A stretch of DNA of 35,705 nucleotides from Candidatus Hodarchaeota archaeon. GTDB lineage: Archaea > Asgardarchaeota > Heimdallarchaeia > Hodarchaeales > Hodarchaeaceae. A program made the translations under genes and the position numbers. Of the stretch, positions 17,017 through 25,719 are shown one piece after another (within the stretch, counting starts at the first letter, position 1; each line of letters starts with the position of its first letter). The notes below the pieces were generated by a model. The model saw nothing but the letters and a program-made list of their open reading frames with translations. It was not told where the DNA came from and did not search any database. The stretch is from the NCBI GenBank assembly GCA_016839785.1, contig JAEOTQ010000140.1:1-35705 (forward strand). The letters run 5' to 3'.

Positions 17017-18771
17017 TCATTCCCAAAATGAGGGGTCGGCTTTTGCCGCCGCACTTTGATTTAAAATATTCGTAACTGACCCATCAACTCTTACATCGAC
17101 AACTGTTACCGTTCCACTATTTATCGCGCGTTTGATGGCAGATGGAACATCTTCTGGACGGGTAACTAATTCCCCTTGCCCTCCTAAGCTTTCTGCAAAC
17201 TTAACATAATCGATATGGTTCTTTTCGTCCAATGTTGTTCCAATACGTTCTCCCCAGGAAAGGTCTTGGTTATGTGCTATCATTCCCCACAATGAATCAT
17301 TTTCAATAATAATTGTAAGAGGTAGATCGTACCTTATCGCTGTATCAATCTCTGCTCCATTAAAAAGAAAAGATCCATCACCAGACAGAATCATGATATT
17401 TTTCTCAGGTTCAGCCAGTTTTGCAGCTATACCCATTGGTAAACCTGCGCCTAAATGTCCTGTTGGACCGTGTGACCCAATAATTTGACCTGGATACAAA
17501 GCTTTCAGAATTAAGTTAGCCCATACCGTCGTGTCACCCCCGTCCAAGAATAACCGTGTATCATTATCGAGAAATTCTTGAATATCCTTGGTAAGTTTTT
17601 GTGGTTTAATCGGTATCTCATCCGAGTCTACAGGCCCACTTATCATCTCTTCCAATTGGTTTCGATCGCCTTTGATTATCTTTGCCCATTCATTATGCAA
17701 TTTTACCTTTGGTTTTAGTATTTTCACAGCATTAAGTAGTTCCCCTAAGAATGGTTTAATCGAGCAGGCAATTCCTAATTCTAACGGTCTATTTTTCCCT
17801 ACTTCGGTGGCTTCGGGATCTACATGCACAAATTTAACATCTTCAGAATAAAAAGCAGGATTTGTTCCATACCCTTGATATTCACCAAAAATTACTCCAA
17901 GAGCAAGAATGAAGTCAGCTTGGTTGAGTAATATATTTTGTATTGCACTTCCAATGGCTAAAGGATGAAGTTCTGGAAGTGAACCCTTTCCTAAATCGTC
18001 ATATGCAACAGGAATTGATAAATATTCTGCTAAAGCTACAAGATTGTTTGATGCTCGTCCCCAATATACTCCACTTCCCGCAATTATAACTGGATTTTTT
18101 GCTTTTAATAAATGATCTGCAACCTGCTTTACAAGTAATGGATCAGGGTATCTATACCCCTTAGGTCGATATTGTTTTGGTTGCAGTCCAAAAAATGGTC
18201 TCGCAGCTTCAACATCCGATTCAAGCGTAAGAATATCAACAGGAATATCAAGTAAAACTGGACCCATATTTTCAGCTGTACATATTCTAAACGCTTCCTG
18301 CATATATTCAGGGATGCGGTGAGTATTGTACACCATACGTGCATATTTTGTTGTTGGAATAGCTAATGGTAAATGATCCACTTCTTGAGCTGCATGTTTA
18401 TTTAGATCTCTGAGAGCGGTATGACCTGTGATTGCAAACACTGGACTATGAGCATAATAAGCACTAATTAAAGCAGGAAGAACATTAGAAAAACCTGGAC
18501 CAGCAGTTACCAGGCAGACTCCGGGAGTTCTCGTAGTTTTAGCCCAGCCTTCTGCTGCATTTCCCGCTGCTTGTTCATGCCTAGTTGTAATAATTGGCAC
18601 TCCCTCTTCTATCAATCCTTTGTAAATAGGGTTGATATGTCCTCCTGATAATGTGAAGACATATTTTACATCCTCAAGCTTTAGACTTTTTGCTACGAAT
18701 GAGCCACCTGATATTCTTTCTGTCAAGATCTTACACCGAAAAAATTCCTTCCTGTTGAAATCTGCTTTCAT
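17017..18771 (-). CDS. ThDP-dependent enzyme, acetolactate synthase / 2-hydroxyacyl-CoA lyase-like
   Basis: This 584-residue protein has the three-domain fold of the acetohydroxyacid synthase superfamily. The catalytic glutamate for ThDP is E66 in RHEQAAGNAAEGWAK. The middle domain has a Rossmann-like start (NPVIIAGSGVYWGRAS). The ThDP-Mg motif is GDGSFLFNGAEID ending with IENDSLWGM. Relatives include acetolactate synthase, oxalyl-CoA decarboxylase and the HACL2/ILVBL-type 2-hydroxyacyl-CoA lyase. No ilvN regulatory subunit or other branched-chain amino acid gene is adjacent, so biosynthetic acetolactate synthase seems less likely. It heads an operon with an SDR and a hydroxyacyl-CoA dehydrogenase, divergent from an AOR. 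TTG 18726, eight bases after GGTG, is an alternative start close to the conserved domain. Confidence 0.87.
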   Translation of the reverse strand: MKADFNRKEFFRCKILTERISGGSFVAKSLKLEDVKYVFTLSGGHINPIYKGLIEEGVPIITTRHEQAAGNAAEGWAKTTRTPGVCLVTAGPGFSNVLPALISAYYAHSPVFAITGHTALRDLNKHAAQEVDHLPLAIPTTKYARMVYNTHRIPEYMQEAFRICTAENMGPVLLDIPVDILTLESDVEAARPFFGLQPKQYRPKGYRYPDPLLVKQVADHLLKAKNPVIIAGSGVYWGRASNNLVALAEYLSIPVAYDDLGKGSLPELHPLAIGSAIQNILLNQADFILALGVIFGEYQGYGTNPAFYSEDVKFVHVDPEATEVGKNRPLELGIACSIKPFLGELLNAVKILKPKVKLHNEWAKIIKGDRNQLEEMISGPVDSDEIPIKPQKLTKDIQEFLDNDTRLFLDGGDTTVWANLILKALYPGQIIGSHGPTGHLGAGLPMGIAAKLAEPEKNIMILSGDGSFLFNGAEIDTAIRYDLPLTIIIENDSLWGMIAHNQDLSWGERIGTTLDEKNHIDYVKFAESLGGQGELVTRPEDVPSAIKRAINSGTVTVVDVRVDGSVTNILNQSAAAKADPSFWE

Positions 18772-18847
18772 TCAAACAGAGGGAGTACTGCCTTATTTTT
18801 GGGTGAGATTTTTATTGATTTCGTAACAATTCAATTCTGGGATTAGC

Positions 18848-20689
18848 ATGGCCAATGGGTTTCATAATCGTATGATACGGATAAATCTCTCCACAAACCG
18901 AATAAAAGAAGAAATTTTACCAGTAAATGCAGTGGAAAATTTCATGGGAGGGAAAGGGCTGGGTGCATTCATTTTAACAAACGAACTTAAGTCAGGAATT
19001 GATCCTCTAGGGCCTGAAAATAAGATAATAGTATCCACTGGACCACTCCAAGGGTCAACTGTACCAATCTGTGGTCGTTATTGTATAGTCACAAAATCTC
19101 CTCTTACTGGATTATTTTTAGATTCACATGCTGGAGGTTATATAGGTCCGGAATTGAAGTTTACTGGCTACGATGCAATTGTTATTGAAGGAGTAGCTAA
19201 ATCACCTTGCTTTATCTCGATTATAGATGATGATATTCGAGTCAACGATGCAGAATCGTTCAAAGGATTGACCACCCTTGAGAAAGAAGATCGGATCAAA
19301 AAGCTATTAAATGAACCTAAAGCGAAAATAATGTCCATTGGCCCAGCAGGGGAAAATTTAGTATTGTTCGCGTGTATTACAAGTGATAGTTTTCGAAATA
19401 CAGGACGTGGTGGAGTTGGAGCAGTGTTTGGAAGTAAAAATCTGCTAGGGATTGCAATTAAAGGTACTAGAAAAGATATCCCTATATATAATCTGGCCAA
19501 ATTAAAACAAAAAGCGTTAGATCTACGTGAACGTGCATCGAATGGAAAAAAAATTGATCATTGGATCTATAAAGTAGGTACACCGGCCCTTTTCAATGTT
19601 TCCTCGGAACGTGATCAATTACCAGTTCGTAACTTTCAGTATGGAACTCTGGAAGAGAAAGCATCGACTCTTGGCGAGGAGGCGTTGTTAGAGTATAATA
19701 CAAAGAAGAAACCTTGCTATAAGTGTGTAATTCAGTGTGCTCATGTTTTTGAGGAAAATTTCAAATTTAAAGATAAGGGTAACCATATAGTAGCTGTACC
19801 TGAGTATGAAACCTTGGGTTTAATAGGATCTAGTTGTGCAGTTAATTATGAAACAGTTGTAGAAGCTAACTACCTTTTAAATAAGTATGGTCTTGATTCG
19901 ATTAGTACAGGTAGTACAATTGCCTTCTTTATGGAGTGTAGCGAAAAACAATTAGTTCCAGAAAAATTCCAGAATGAACAAGTGAAATTCGGTGATGATG
20001 AGGGTTTATTAGATTTAATCACCAAAATCGCATATAAACAAGGAGTTGGTAAAATCCTTGCTGAAGGAACCATGCGAGTTTCTAGGCTTTTTGGAAACGA
20101 AACAGAAAAGTTTGCTATTCATGTAAAAGGGTTGGAAATGGCCGCTTGGGATCCTAGGGGTCGTCTTGCATTAGGATTGAGCTATGCAACCGCTGCTGTT
20201 GGGGCTTCTCATCTTCGAGGATGGCCTGCGACAACAAAGCTTCCTAAAGATGAACTTGTTTCTTCGGAAGTAGTAAAAACATTGATTTCTGAACAAGATC
20301 TCAAACTAATCAAGGATTCTTTGATAATCTGTCATTTCACTCATTCTATTATTCCAGCTTTAAATCTCCATGATGTGCAAGAACTGTATGAAGCATCTAT
20401 GGGTGGATCTAATAGTATTCGAGACATAGCTCAAAATATTTGGAGCTTAACACGATATTTCAATATGCGTGAATTTCAAAACACACCTGCTGGAATGCAT
20501 GATACCTTACCATACCGACTTTTACATGAGCCTTTACCCACAGGAATGGCTAAAGGTTCGAAAGCTTTTATATCGGGAGACGACTTCAAACAGGGGTTGA
20601 GGTATCTCTATCAAATGCGACATTGTAAAGACGATGGGGATCTAACAGATCAGGAAATAACAAGAATAGAAAAACTTGTTGGAATTTAA
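18848..20689 (+). CDS. Tungsten-dependent aldehyde:ferredoxin oxidoreductase (AOR family)
   Basis: This 613-residue protein is full length for the family. The [4Fe-4S] cysteines C290-x2-C293-x3-C297 and C495 fall almost exactly where Pyrococcus furiosus AOR has them. The N-terminus (NRMIRINLSTNRI, GGKGLGAFIL), STGPLQGS and RGGVGAVFGSKNL belong to the tungstopterin-binding part. AOR oxidises aldehydes to carboxylic acids and passes electrons to ferredoxin in the cytoplasm; family members vary in substrate. It is divergent from the ThDP lyase/synthase operon with only 76 bases between starts, so shared regulation is likely. An aldehyde made by a ThDP lyase would be a natural substrate. The methyltransferase gene starts two bases after the stop. 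Confidence 0.94.
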   Translation: MANGFHNRMIRINLSTNRIKEEILPVNAVENFMGGKGLGAFILTNELKSGIDPLGPENKIIVSTGPLQGSTVPICGRYCIVTKSPLTGLFLDSHAGGYIGPELKFTGYDAIVIEGVAKSPCFISIIDDDIRVNDAESFKGLTTLEKEDRIKKLLNEPKAKIMSIGPAGENLVLFACITSDSFRNTGRGGVGAVFGSKNLLGIAIKGTRKDIPIYNLAKLKQKALDLRERASNGKKIDHWIYKVGTPALFNVSSERDQLPVRNFQYGTLEEKASTLGEEALLEYNTKKKPCYKCVIQCAHVFEENFKFKDKGNHIVAVPEYETLGLIGSSCAVNYETVVEANYLLNKYGLDSISTGSTIAFFMECSEKQLVPEKFQNEQVKFGDDEGLLDLITKIAYKQGVGKILAEGTMRVSRLFGNETEKFAIHVKGLEMAAWDPRGRLALGLSYATAAVGASHLRGWPATTKLPKDELVSSEVVKTLISEQDLKLIKDSLIICHFTHSIIPALNLHDVQELYEASMGGSNSIRDIAQNIWSLTRYFNMREFQNTPAGMHDTLPYRLLHEPLPTGMAKGSKAFISGDDFKQGLRYLYQMRHCKDDGDLTDQEITRIEKLVGI

Positions 20690-20691
20690 TA

Positions 20692-23073
20692 TTGAAAGTC
20701 GAGCAATCTATTCCGAGTGATTTAGAAAAATTATTTCTTGATAAAGGATTAAAATTAATATCTAATCAGGATGATCAGAAAGAAGTCCTTTTAGAAAAAG
20801 CGATTGCATATGTAATCTGTTTGACACTTCTATCAGAACAACTTTTTACTGATTTTAACTCTCATGATTTTTTTCAGAAATTGCCTTCAGAAATTCGGAC
20901 TGGAAAATTTGTCAATGTAATTCTTAAAGACTCTAAGATTTTTAATTCACATGAAGAAATTGCAAATCGAATAATCCAGCTTATTAAGCCAGAAAAACGA
21001 ATTTACAATATAAAAATCGATAGAGAATTATTTCTTGATCTCTACACTCAATTTCCTTTTACCATCAAATTTGGTTCGGACCTGTTATCTCTTGTAGTTG
21101 AGAATCTATCGGTTTCTTTCCTAATGAAGAAAAAGCGTGGAGCATATTACACACTTCCTACAGATGCAGAATTTATTTCTCTGGTCTCTAGTTTTCGATT
21201 TTTCCAACAGTTTACTGGAAAAAACCCTGATGAGAGTTTATTAAGTATTCTTCTATCAAAATCCACGAAAAAAGAAAATTTAACCATTTTTTCAGCATTT
21301 CCTTCTGAAATAAACATTCTTGATCCTGCATGTGGATCAGGAATATTCTTAGTGCAAATTACACGATTGCTCGCACACTTAGGTACAATGCATGGTAAGA
21401 AATTGGGTATATCCTTATGGGGAATGGATCTTGATCCAATGGCATTGTTTGTAAGTCAATTACGATTATTATTCCTAGAACTATCCCTGGATATGGAATA
21501 TCCAGCAAATTTGATTCAAATTAAAGCATCGTTGTCGTGTGGAGACTTTTTACTTAAAAATTATAATAGAAAATTTGATTTGATAATTGGTAACCCTCCT
21601 TATATACGTCATGAAGATATTGGGATACAACACTCTACAGAATATAAAAAAAGACTTCACAAAGATTTATCTAGCTTTTTGGAACCAGACGTCATATTAG
21701 ATCGTAAAAGTGATTATTTAATATATTTTTGTGTGAAAAGCTTAAATCTCCTGGATTCTAATGGAGTTCTAGCGTTTCTAACTTCAAACGCGTGGTTAGA
21801 GGTGAAGTACGGAACCACTTTACAAGATCATTTAATGTCGTTATTAATAAGAGGTAGCTTATCAATTTGCGAAATTATACATCAATCAGGTTCAAGATTA
21901 TGGAAACAGATCGGAATAAATTCAATTATCTTTCTAGCCTCGAAAACTGTTAAGAAAAGTATCTTAAACGGTAATATATATTTTACAGAGTCAGTGAAAG
22001 ATTTAAATGAGATACCGAAATCCAATTTGAAAAAAGGGGTTCTATTTTGTAAAGAATTCACTTCTGAGGATTATCGAACTGAAGCTATCCCAATAGAAGA
22101 ATTGAAAGCTACTCATAAATGGGCTGGTAGTTTTTTAAGGTCATCTAAAGAAGAAAGAAATGTTTTGAATAAAATCAGAGCGCAAGGATCCCCTCTCTCA
22201 AGTATAGCGAGTGTACAGTTTGGAATTAAAACAGGTGCAAATGATTTCTTTCACGTTTCGGTTGTAAAACCAAGTAAAGCTGGAGGGTTCGTGGAAATAA
22301 GCAATGGACAGAACTATAGAGGGAAGATGGAATCAGAGTTTCTTTCACCTCTAATTAAAAGTCCTATTGAATGCAATGGGTATGTAATCCCCGAAGATTT
22401 TTCCCCTCAAATAATGCTTTTTAATTGTCGAAAGATGCTTAATCAATTAATCAACACACACGCTCTTGATTATATTCAATGGGGGGAAAATAAATCAGTA
22501 TCAATAAAACAAGGAAGGAGAATGGGCACTAAGGTAAAAGGTTTTCATTTATTGAAAAGTTTAAGTCAAAGAGATCCATGGTATCGTTTGCCCACTTTTT
22601 CCATACCAAATTTACTTTGGACGAAAAGTTATCATGATAAACCAGGGTGTTTATTAAATCAAGCAAAAATTTTGCCTGATCAGCGGTTTTATGGTATATG
22701 TGTAAATGATTCTGAGGATATCCCGATAATCTTCGTTTTTTTGAATAGTAGTTTTGCTTGGGCGCAAATGGAACAAGCTGGCAATACTAACATGGGATTC
22801 GGTGTCTTAGATACGAATGTCTATTGGCTGAAGGCAGTAAGGATTCCAACAAACCTAACATTGAAACAAAAAAAGAATTTAGAATCCATTTATAATGAAT
22901 TAAGAAGTGAAAAATCTAGAACAGCGATCACCACAGAATCTCACATACGTATGAAAATCGATAAATTCATTACCGAGGTATTTGGACTAACGAAAGAGGA
23001 ATTTGTCAATATTTCCCAGTTTATTAAGAAAAGTGTGCGTAATCGTCTAAATGGGAATACGAAAGATAATTAA
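20692..23073 (+). CDS. Eco57I/TaqI-like N6-adenine DNA methyltransferase
   Basis: This 793-residue protein has a helical N-terminal region (1-150), then GAYYT (about 155-159), S-adenosylmethionine motif I LDPACGSGIF (210-219), and catalytic motif IV NPPY (301-304). A long C-terminal half resembles a TaqI-type target recognition domain. It should methylate the N6 of adenine in a specific DNA site. Fused type IIG enzymes carry a nuclease, usually N-terminal with a PD-ExK motif; I see none here, so it is either a stand-alone methylase or depends on a partner. The start is TTG two bases after the AOR stop, an unlikely functional pairing. An unknown gene follows 47 bases downstream and could be its partner. 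Confidence 0.88.
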   Translation: MKVEQSIPSDLEKLFLDKGLKLISNQDDQKEVLLEKAIAYVICLTLLSEQLFTDFNSHDFFQKLPSEIRTGKFVNVILKDSKIFNSHEEIANRIIQLIKPEKRIYNIKIDRELFLDLYTQFPFTIKFGSDLLSLVVENLSVSFLMKKKRGAYYTLPTDAEFISLVSSFRFFQQFTGKNPDESLLSILLSKSTKKENLTIFSAFPSEINILDPACGSGIFLVQITRLLAHLGTMHGKKLGISLWGMDLDPMALFVSQLRLLFLELSLDMEYPANLIQIKASLSCGDFLLKNYNRKFDLIIGNPPYIRHEDIGIQHSTEYKKRLHKDLSSFLEPDVILDRKSDYLIYFCVKSLNLLDSNGVLAFLTSNAWLEVKYGTTLQDHLMSLLIRGSLSICEIIHQSGSRLWKQIGINSIIFLASKTVKKSILNGNIYFTESVKDLNEIPKSNLKKGVLFCKEFTSEDYRTEAIPIEELKATHKWAGSFLRSSKEERNVLNKIRAQGSPLSSIASVQFGIKTGANDFFHVSVVKPSKAGGFVEISNGQNYRGKMESEFLSPLIKSPIECNGYVIPEDFSPQIMLFNCRKMLNQLINTHALDYIQWGENKSVSIKQGRRMGTKVKGFHLLKSLSQRDPWYRLPTFSIPNLLWTKSYHDKPGCLLNQAKILPDQRFYGICVNDSEDIPIIFVFLNSSFAWAQMEQAGNTNMGFGVLDTNVYWLKAVRIPTNLTLKQKKNLESIYNELRSEKSRTAITTESHIRMKIDKFITEVFGLTKEEFVNISQFIKKSVRNRLNGNTKDN

Positions 23074-23120
23074 ATACTCTTCTCAGGCAGAATCATGCCA
23101 AGTAAGGGTGAATTCTACTC

Positions 23121-23771
23121 GTGACTGTAACAACTTTATCTTTTAGAGAAGTGATTGATCAGCTGGTTCGTCAGCAGTTCTTTATTGCACCAAATATAAT
23201 TACAGATCGGACTTACTCGCTACAGTTCGAGGTAGAAGGGTCAGATTTAATTTTAAATCATTTTGCTGATTTTCTGTTCGATCATAGTAAAGACCTGTAT
23301 GGTACAGATCCTTCCCATTATTTAGCTGTATTACTCCGGACAGGAAAGAAATTATCAATCAATCCATTGGAGAAACTCAAGATACGCTTTAACGAAAAAA
23401 TCGGTAGTTTCATTGAGGAGGGTCTAGCAACCGAGACGATATTATTTATATCAACGATTTCTTCCATCTTGGAAGTACTCGATTATTCTCATTATCAAAC
23501 TTTACTAAAAGAATTGTCATCTCTATATTATCATCAATGCATCAGTTTATTGGCAACTCAAGAGTATGAAGATCAAGCAAAAAACTTGGATGATGGGATT
23601 AAGAGACTAAGCGAGGCCGCTGAACCTAAGCTCTCATTGATTCAGAATGTTATTAAATTAAAGAGTTTAGCGTCAATTTTTGATATCGCAGACCTTATCA
23701 GTTACGACAAGCGACAACTTATGGATATCCAATCGGACATTATTAGAAAAGTAATTACCGGGAGTTATTGA
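23121..23771 (+). CDS. Unknown 216-residue protein downstream of the DNA methyltransferase
   Basis: I do not recognise this protein. It is soluble, mostly helical, with no signal peptide, no zinc motif and no PD-ExK or HNH nuclease pattern that I can see. It begins at GTG with LSFREVIDQLVRQQFF and has a helical stretch from about 90 to 200. It follows the methyltransferase by 47 bases on the same strand and probably shares its transcript. A role with the methyltransferase (specificity, nuclease or regulator) is possible but rests only on position. The next gene has its own TATA box, so the transcription unit probably ends here. Confidence 0.7.
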   Translation: MTVTTLSFREVIDQLVRQQFFIAPNIITDRTYSLQFEVEGSDLILNHFADFLFDHSKDLYGTDPSHYLAVLLRTGKKLSINPLEKLKIRFNEKIGSFIEEGLATETILFISTISSILEVLDYSHYQTLLKELSSLYYHQCISLLATQEYEDQAKNLDDGIKRLSEAAEPKLSLIQNVIKLKSLASIFDIADLISYDKRQLMDIQSDIIRKVITGSY

Positions 23772-23810
23772 CCTCTCCCATTCTTCAAAAAGGTTAAAAA
23801 CTTGATAATT

Positions 23811-23820
23811 GTATTTAAAC
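23811..23820 (+). promoter_or_regulatory. TATA box for the membrane protein gene at 23855
   Basis: GTATTTAAAC is a good archaeal TATA element. Placing transcription start about 25 bases downstream gives a leader of only about 10-15 bases before the ATG at 23855. Confidence 0.5.
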
Positions 23821-23854
23821 TAAGTTTATAGACAAATATCTAAGGGTTTTAAAC

Positions 23855-24463
23855 ATGTTAGAAATTGTAGTGGATTTACTAGGGATAATAGTTCTTGTAG
23901 CTGGCCTAATTGGCGTCGCTTACGGAATCAATAAATTCATGAAGTCGAAACGTCATGAATCTGGTTTTTTAAAATTTATAGCTTTAGCTACCTCGATTGT
24001 CATTGGAATTGTAAACATAATAGCGATTTATGAAGGTTACGTTGATACGGTTGCTCCTGATGTCGTTGTGCATTGGTTAACAATCGTACTCATTTTCTTA
24101 GCGGGAATGTCGATGCTTGCTGATCCATTAAAAGAAACTCCATTGGCTGCAATGATATCTATGATTACTTTAGGAGCATTAGCAGGTCTATTGTTGCTAT
24201 TTGCTGAATTAGAAGGTGGATTAAGTAATATAGATCTTTTCGGGATAACTATCCCACTATGGTTGTTAATACTTGGGATAGTAGTTATTGTTGGAATTGT
24301 CTTCGTTGCGAGTTTCTTCACGGAATTTACTGTTGATAGAATCCTGCAACTTATTAGCTGGAGTCCAATAATAATAGTATTTAGTGCCCTCCTCCTTCTC
24401 CAAGGATTATTAATGTTAATCTTAGGAGAACCTGCGGGAATTTGGCATCTCGTAAATCCATAA
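23855..24463 (+). CDS. Integral membrane protein, about six segments, unknown function
   Basis: This 202-residue protein is almost entirely hydrophobic. Segments are at about 5-27 (IVVDLLGIIVLVAGLIGVAY), 40-62, 70-88, 95-118, 128-155 and 165-192. A short basic loop (KFMKSKRHES) after the first segment suggests that this end is cytoplasmic. There are no conserved charged motifs inside the membrane and no recognised family. It has its own TATA box and is followed by a strong bidirectional hairpin terminator, so it is a single-gene unit. Function cannot be inferred from context. Confidence 0.75.
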   Translation: MLEIVVDLLGIIVLVAGLIGVAYGINKFMKSKRHESGFLKFIALATSIVIGIVNIIAIYEGYVDTVAPDVVVHWLTIVLIFLAGMSMLADPLKETPLAAMISMITLGALAGLLLLFAELEGGLSNIDLFGITIPLWLLILGIVVIVGIVFVASFFTEFTVDRILQLISWSPIIIVFSALLLLQGLLMLILGEPAGIWHLVNP

Positions 24464-24478
24464 ACTTGGATTTCTCAT

Positions 24479-24511
24479 GCGGAAATATTCCGCTTTCCTT
24501 TTTTATTTTTT
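24479..24511. terminator. Bidirectional hairpin terminator between convergent genes
   Basis: GCGGAAATATTCCGC (24479-24493) is a perfect stem of six pairs around ATA, followed by TTTCCTTTTTTATTTTTT on the plus strand. It begins 16 bases after the membrane protein stop and overlaps the last codons and stop of the GTPase gene. On the minus strand the T-tract is missing, so it mainly serves the plus-strand gene. Confidence 0.7.
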
Positions 24512-25057
24512 AAAATTCGTTTTTAACATGATACTCCGAGCTAACGTAGTAAAAGCTTCTTCAATCGCCTCACCAGTCTTTGCTGATGTTTCTACAAATC
24601 CAGCATCCAAGGATTTAGCTTTAACAAAACCTTGGATCGTTTTGAGACTATTGGGTATTTCATCGCGTAAATCAATTTTATTCCCAACAAGTACCACAGG
24701 GAGTCCGATAGAATCATTGTATGTTTCTGCCCGTTCTCTGACTTCTTCAACCCACGTATCAAGAGATTCTAAGGATTTTGGTTGTGTTACGTCATAAACG
24801 GCTAATGCTCCCATTGCACCCTTGTAATATGACTTCATAACATTCCTAAAAGCAGGTTGTCCTGCTAAATCCCAAATTTGAAACTCTACATTGATTTCAT
24901 CTATCTTAGTCTTTAAAAAGGCGAAATCAGCTCCCATTGTTGCAAGAAAATCCGCCTTGAATCCTTCTCCCATGTAACGACGCCGTATGGATGTTTTCCC
25001 AACAGCTCCATCACCGAGAAGTATGATCTTGAATAGTAGTGTTGGCATCGTGAACAT
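24503..25057 (-). CDS. Rab/Ras-like small GTPase
   Basis: This 184-residue GTPase is of Ras-superfamily size with all five G motifs: G1 GDGAVGKT (15-22), G2 Thr40, G3 DLAGQ (63-67), G4 NKID (126-129) and G5 ETSAK (156-160). WDLAGQ and YYKGAMGALAVYDVT resemble Rab proteins. The C-terminus (LARSIMLKTNFKK) is basic and lacks the prenylation cysteines of eukaryotic Rabs, as is common in Asgard homologues, so membrane attachment would need another route. Gln67 is the usual hydrolysis residue. I place the start at ATG 25057, six bases after GGTGAG; a longer frame from 25102 exists but its extra 15 codons cover the ribosome site. It is divergent from the PhnN-like gene. Confidence 0.93.
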   Translation of the reverse strand: MFTMPTLLFKIILLGDGAVGKTSIRRRYMGEGFKADFLATMGADFAFLKTKIDEINVEFQIWDLAGQPAFRNVMKSYYKGAMGALAVYDVTQPKSLESLDTWVEEVRERAETYNDSIGLPVVLVGNKIDLRDEIPNSLKTIQGFVKAKSLDAGFVETSAKTGEAIEEAFTTLARSIMLKTNFKK

Positions 25058-25125
25058 TTTCATCTCACCTCTTGATTTTTTAAGCCCTTTCGAATGAAGC
25101 ATTTCAATTCTCTAGAGATGGTGGA

Positions 25126-25713
25126 ATGAACTCTCAGATTATTATTGACACGGATCTGTTAGTATTTGTCGTTGGAACTTCAGGAAGCGGAAAAGATAGC
25201 GTTATGCGAGAAGCAGTATCTTATTTAAATTCTCAGAGCATACCTGCTTCAACATTGAAGCGAGTTATTACGAGAACACCAGATAAGAATGAAGACTCAA
25301 TATTTATGACAGTTGATGACTTTTTAAACCGCAAAAAAAATAATGAGTTTGCTCTTTCTTGGCACATTTACGATAATTGGTATGGATGTGGGTGGCCTCC
25401 CATTAAGAATGCTATAAATCAAAGGCAAATTTTATTAATCAATGTATCAAGAAGCATCATGTTTAAGGCACGAAAGGTCTTCCCTAATTGTTTGATTATA
25501 CTAGTGACGGTTCCAGTCGAAATTGCCGAATCTCGAATTAAAAGAAGAGGAAGAGAGGATGAGAAAGAACTACAAACTCGTATGTCGCGAATGAAAAGCA
25601 AAATTGAGATTCCCTCTCCAAATCTAACATTAAAAAACACAGGAAATCTGAACAAAACCGTTGAAGAACTCGGAAATTTCTTAAAAAACCATTATTTATC
25701 CAGATGGGGTTAA
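25126..25713 (+). CDS. phnN: PhnN-like ribose 1,5-bisphosphate phosphokinase (guanylate kinase fold)
   Basis: This 195-residue P-loop kinase has Walker A GTSGSGKDS (17-25), RVITRTP (46-52), FALSWHIYDNWYGCG (75-89), LLINVSRSIMFKARKVFP (103-120) and RRGRED (140-145). This order matches PhnN, which makes PRPP from ribose 1,5-bisphosphate and ATP. The SGKDS P-loop and the Trp-His stretch distinguish PhnN from guanylate kinase. No phosphonate-lyase gene is near, so the role may be PRPP supply or handling of ribose 1,5-bisphosphate from archaeal nucleotide salvage. A membrane protein gene starts seven bases after the stop and is probably co-transcribed. Confidence 0.82.
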   Translation: MNSQIIIDTDLLVFVVGTSGSGKDSVMREAVSYLNSQSIPASTLKRVITRTPDKNEDSIFMTVDDFLNRKKNNEFALSWHIYDNWYGCGWPPIKNAINQRQILLINVSRSIMFKARKVFPNCLIILVTVPVEIAESRIKRRGREDEKELQTRMSRMKSKIEIPSPNLTLKNTGNLNKTVEELGNFLKNHYLSRWG

Positions 25714-25719
25714 AAGACC

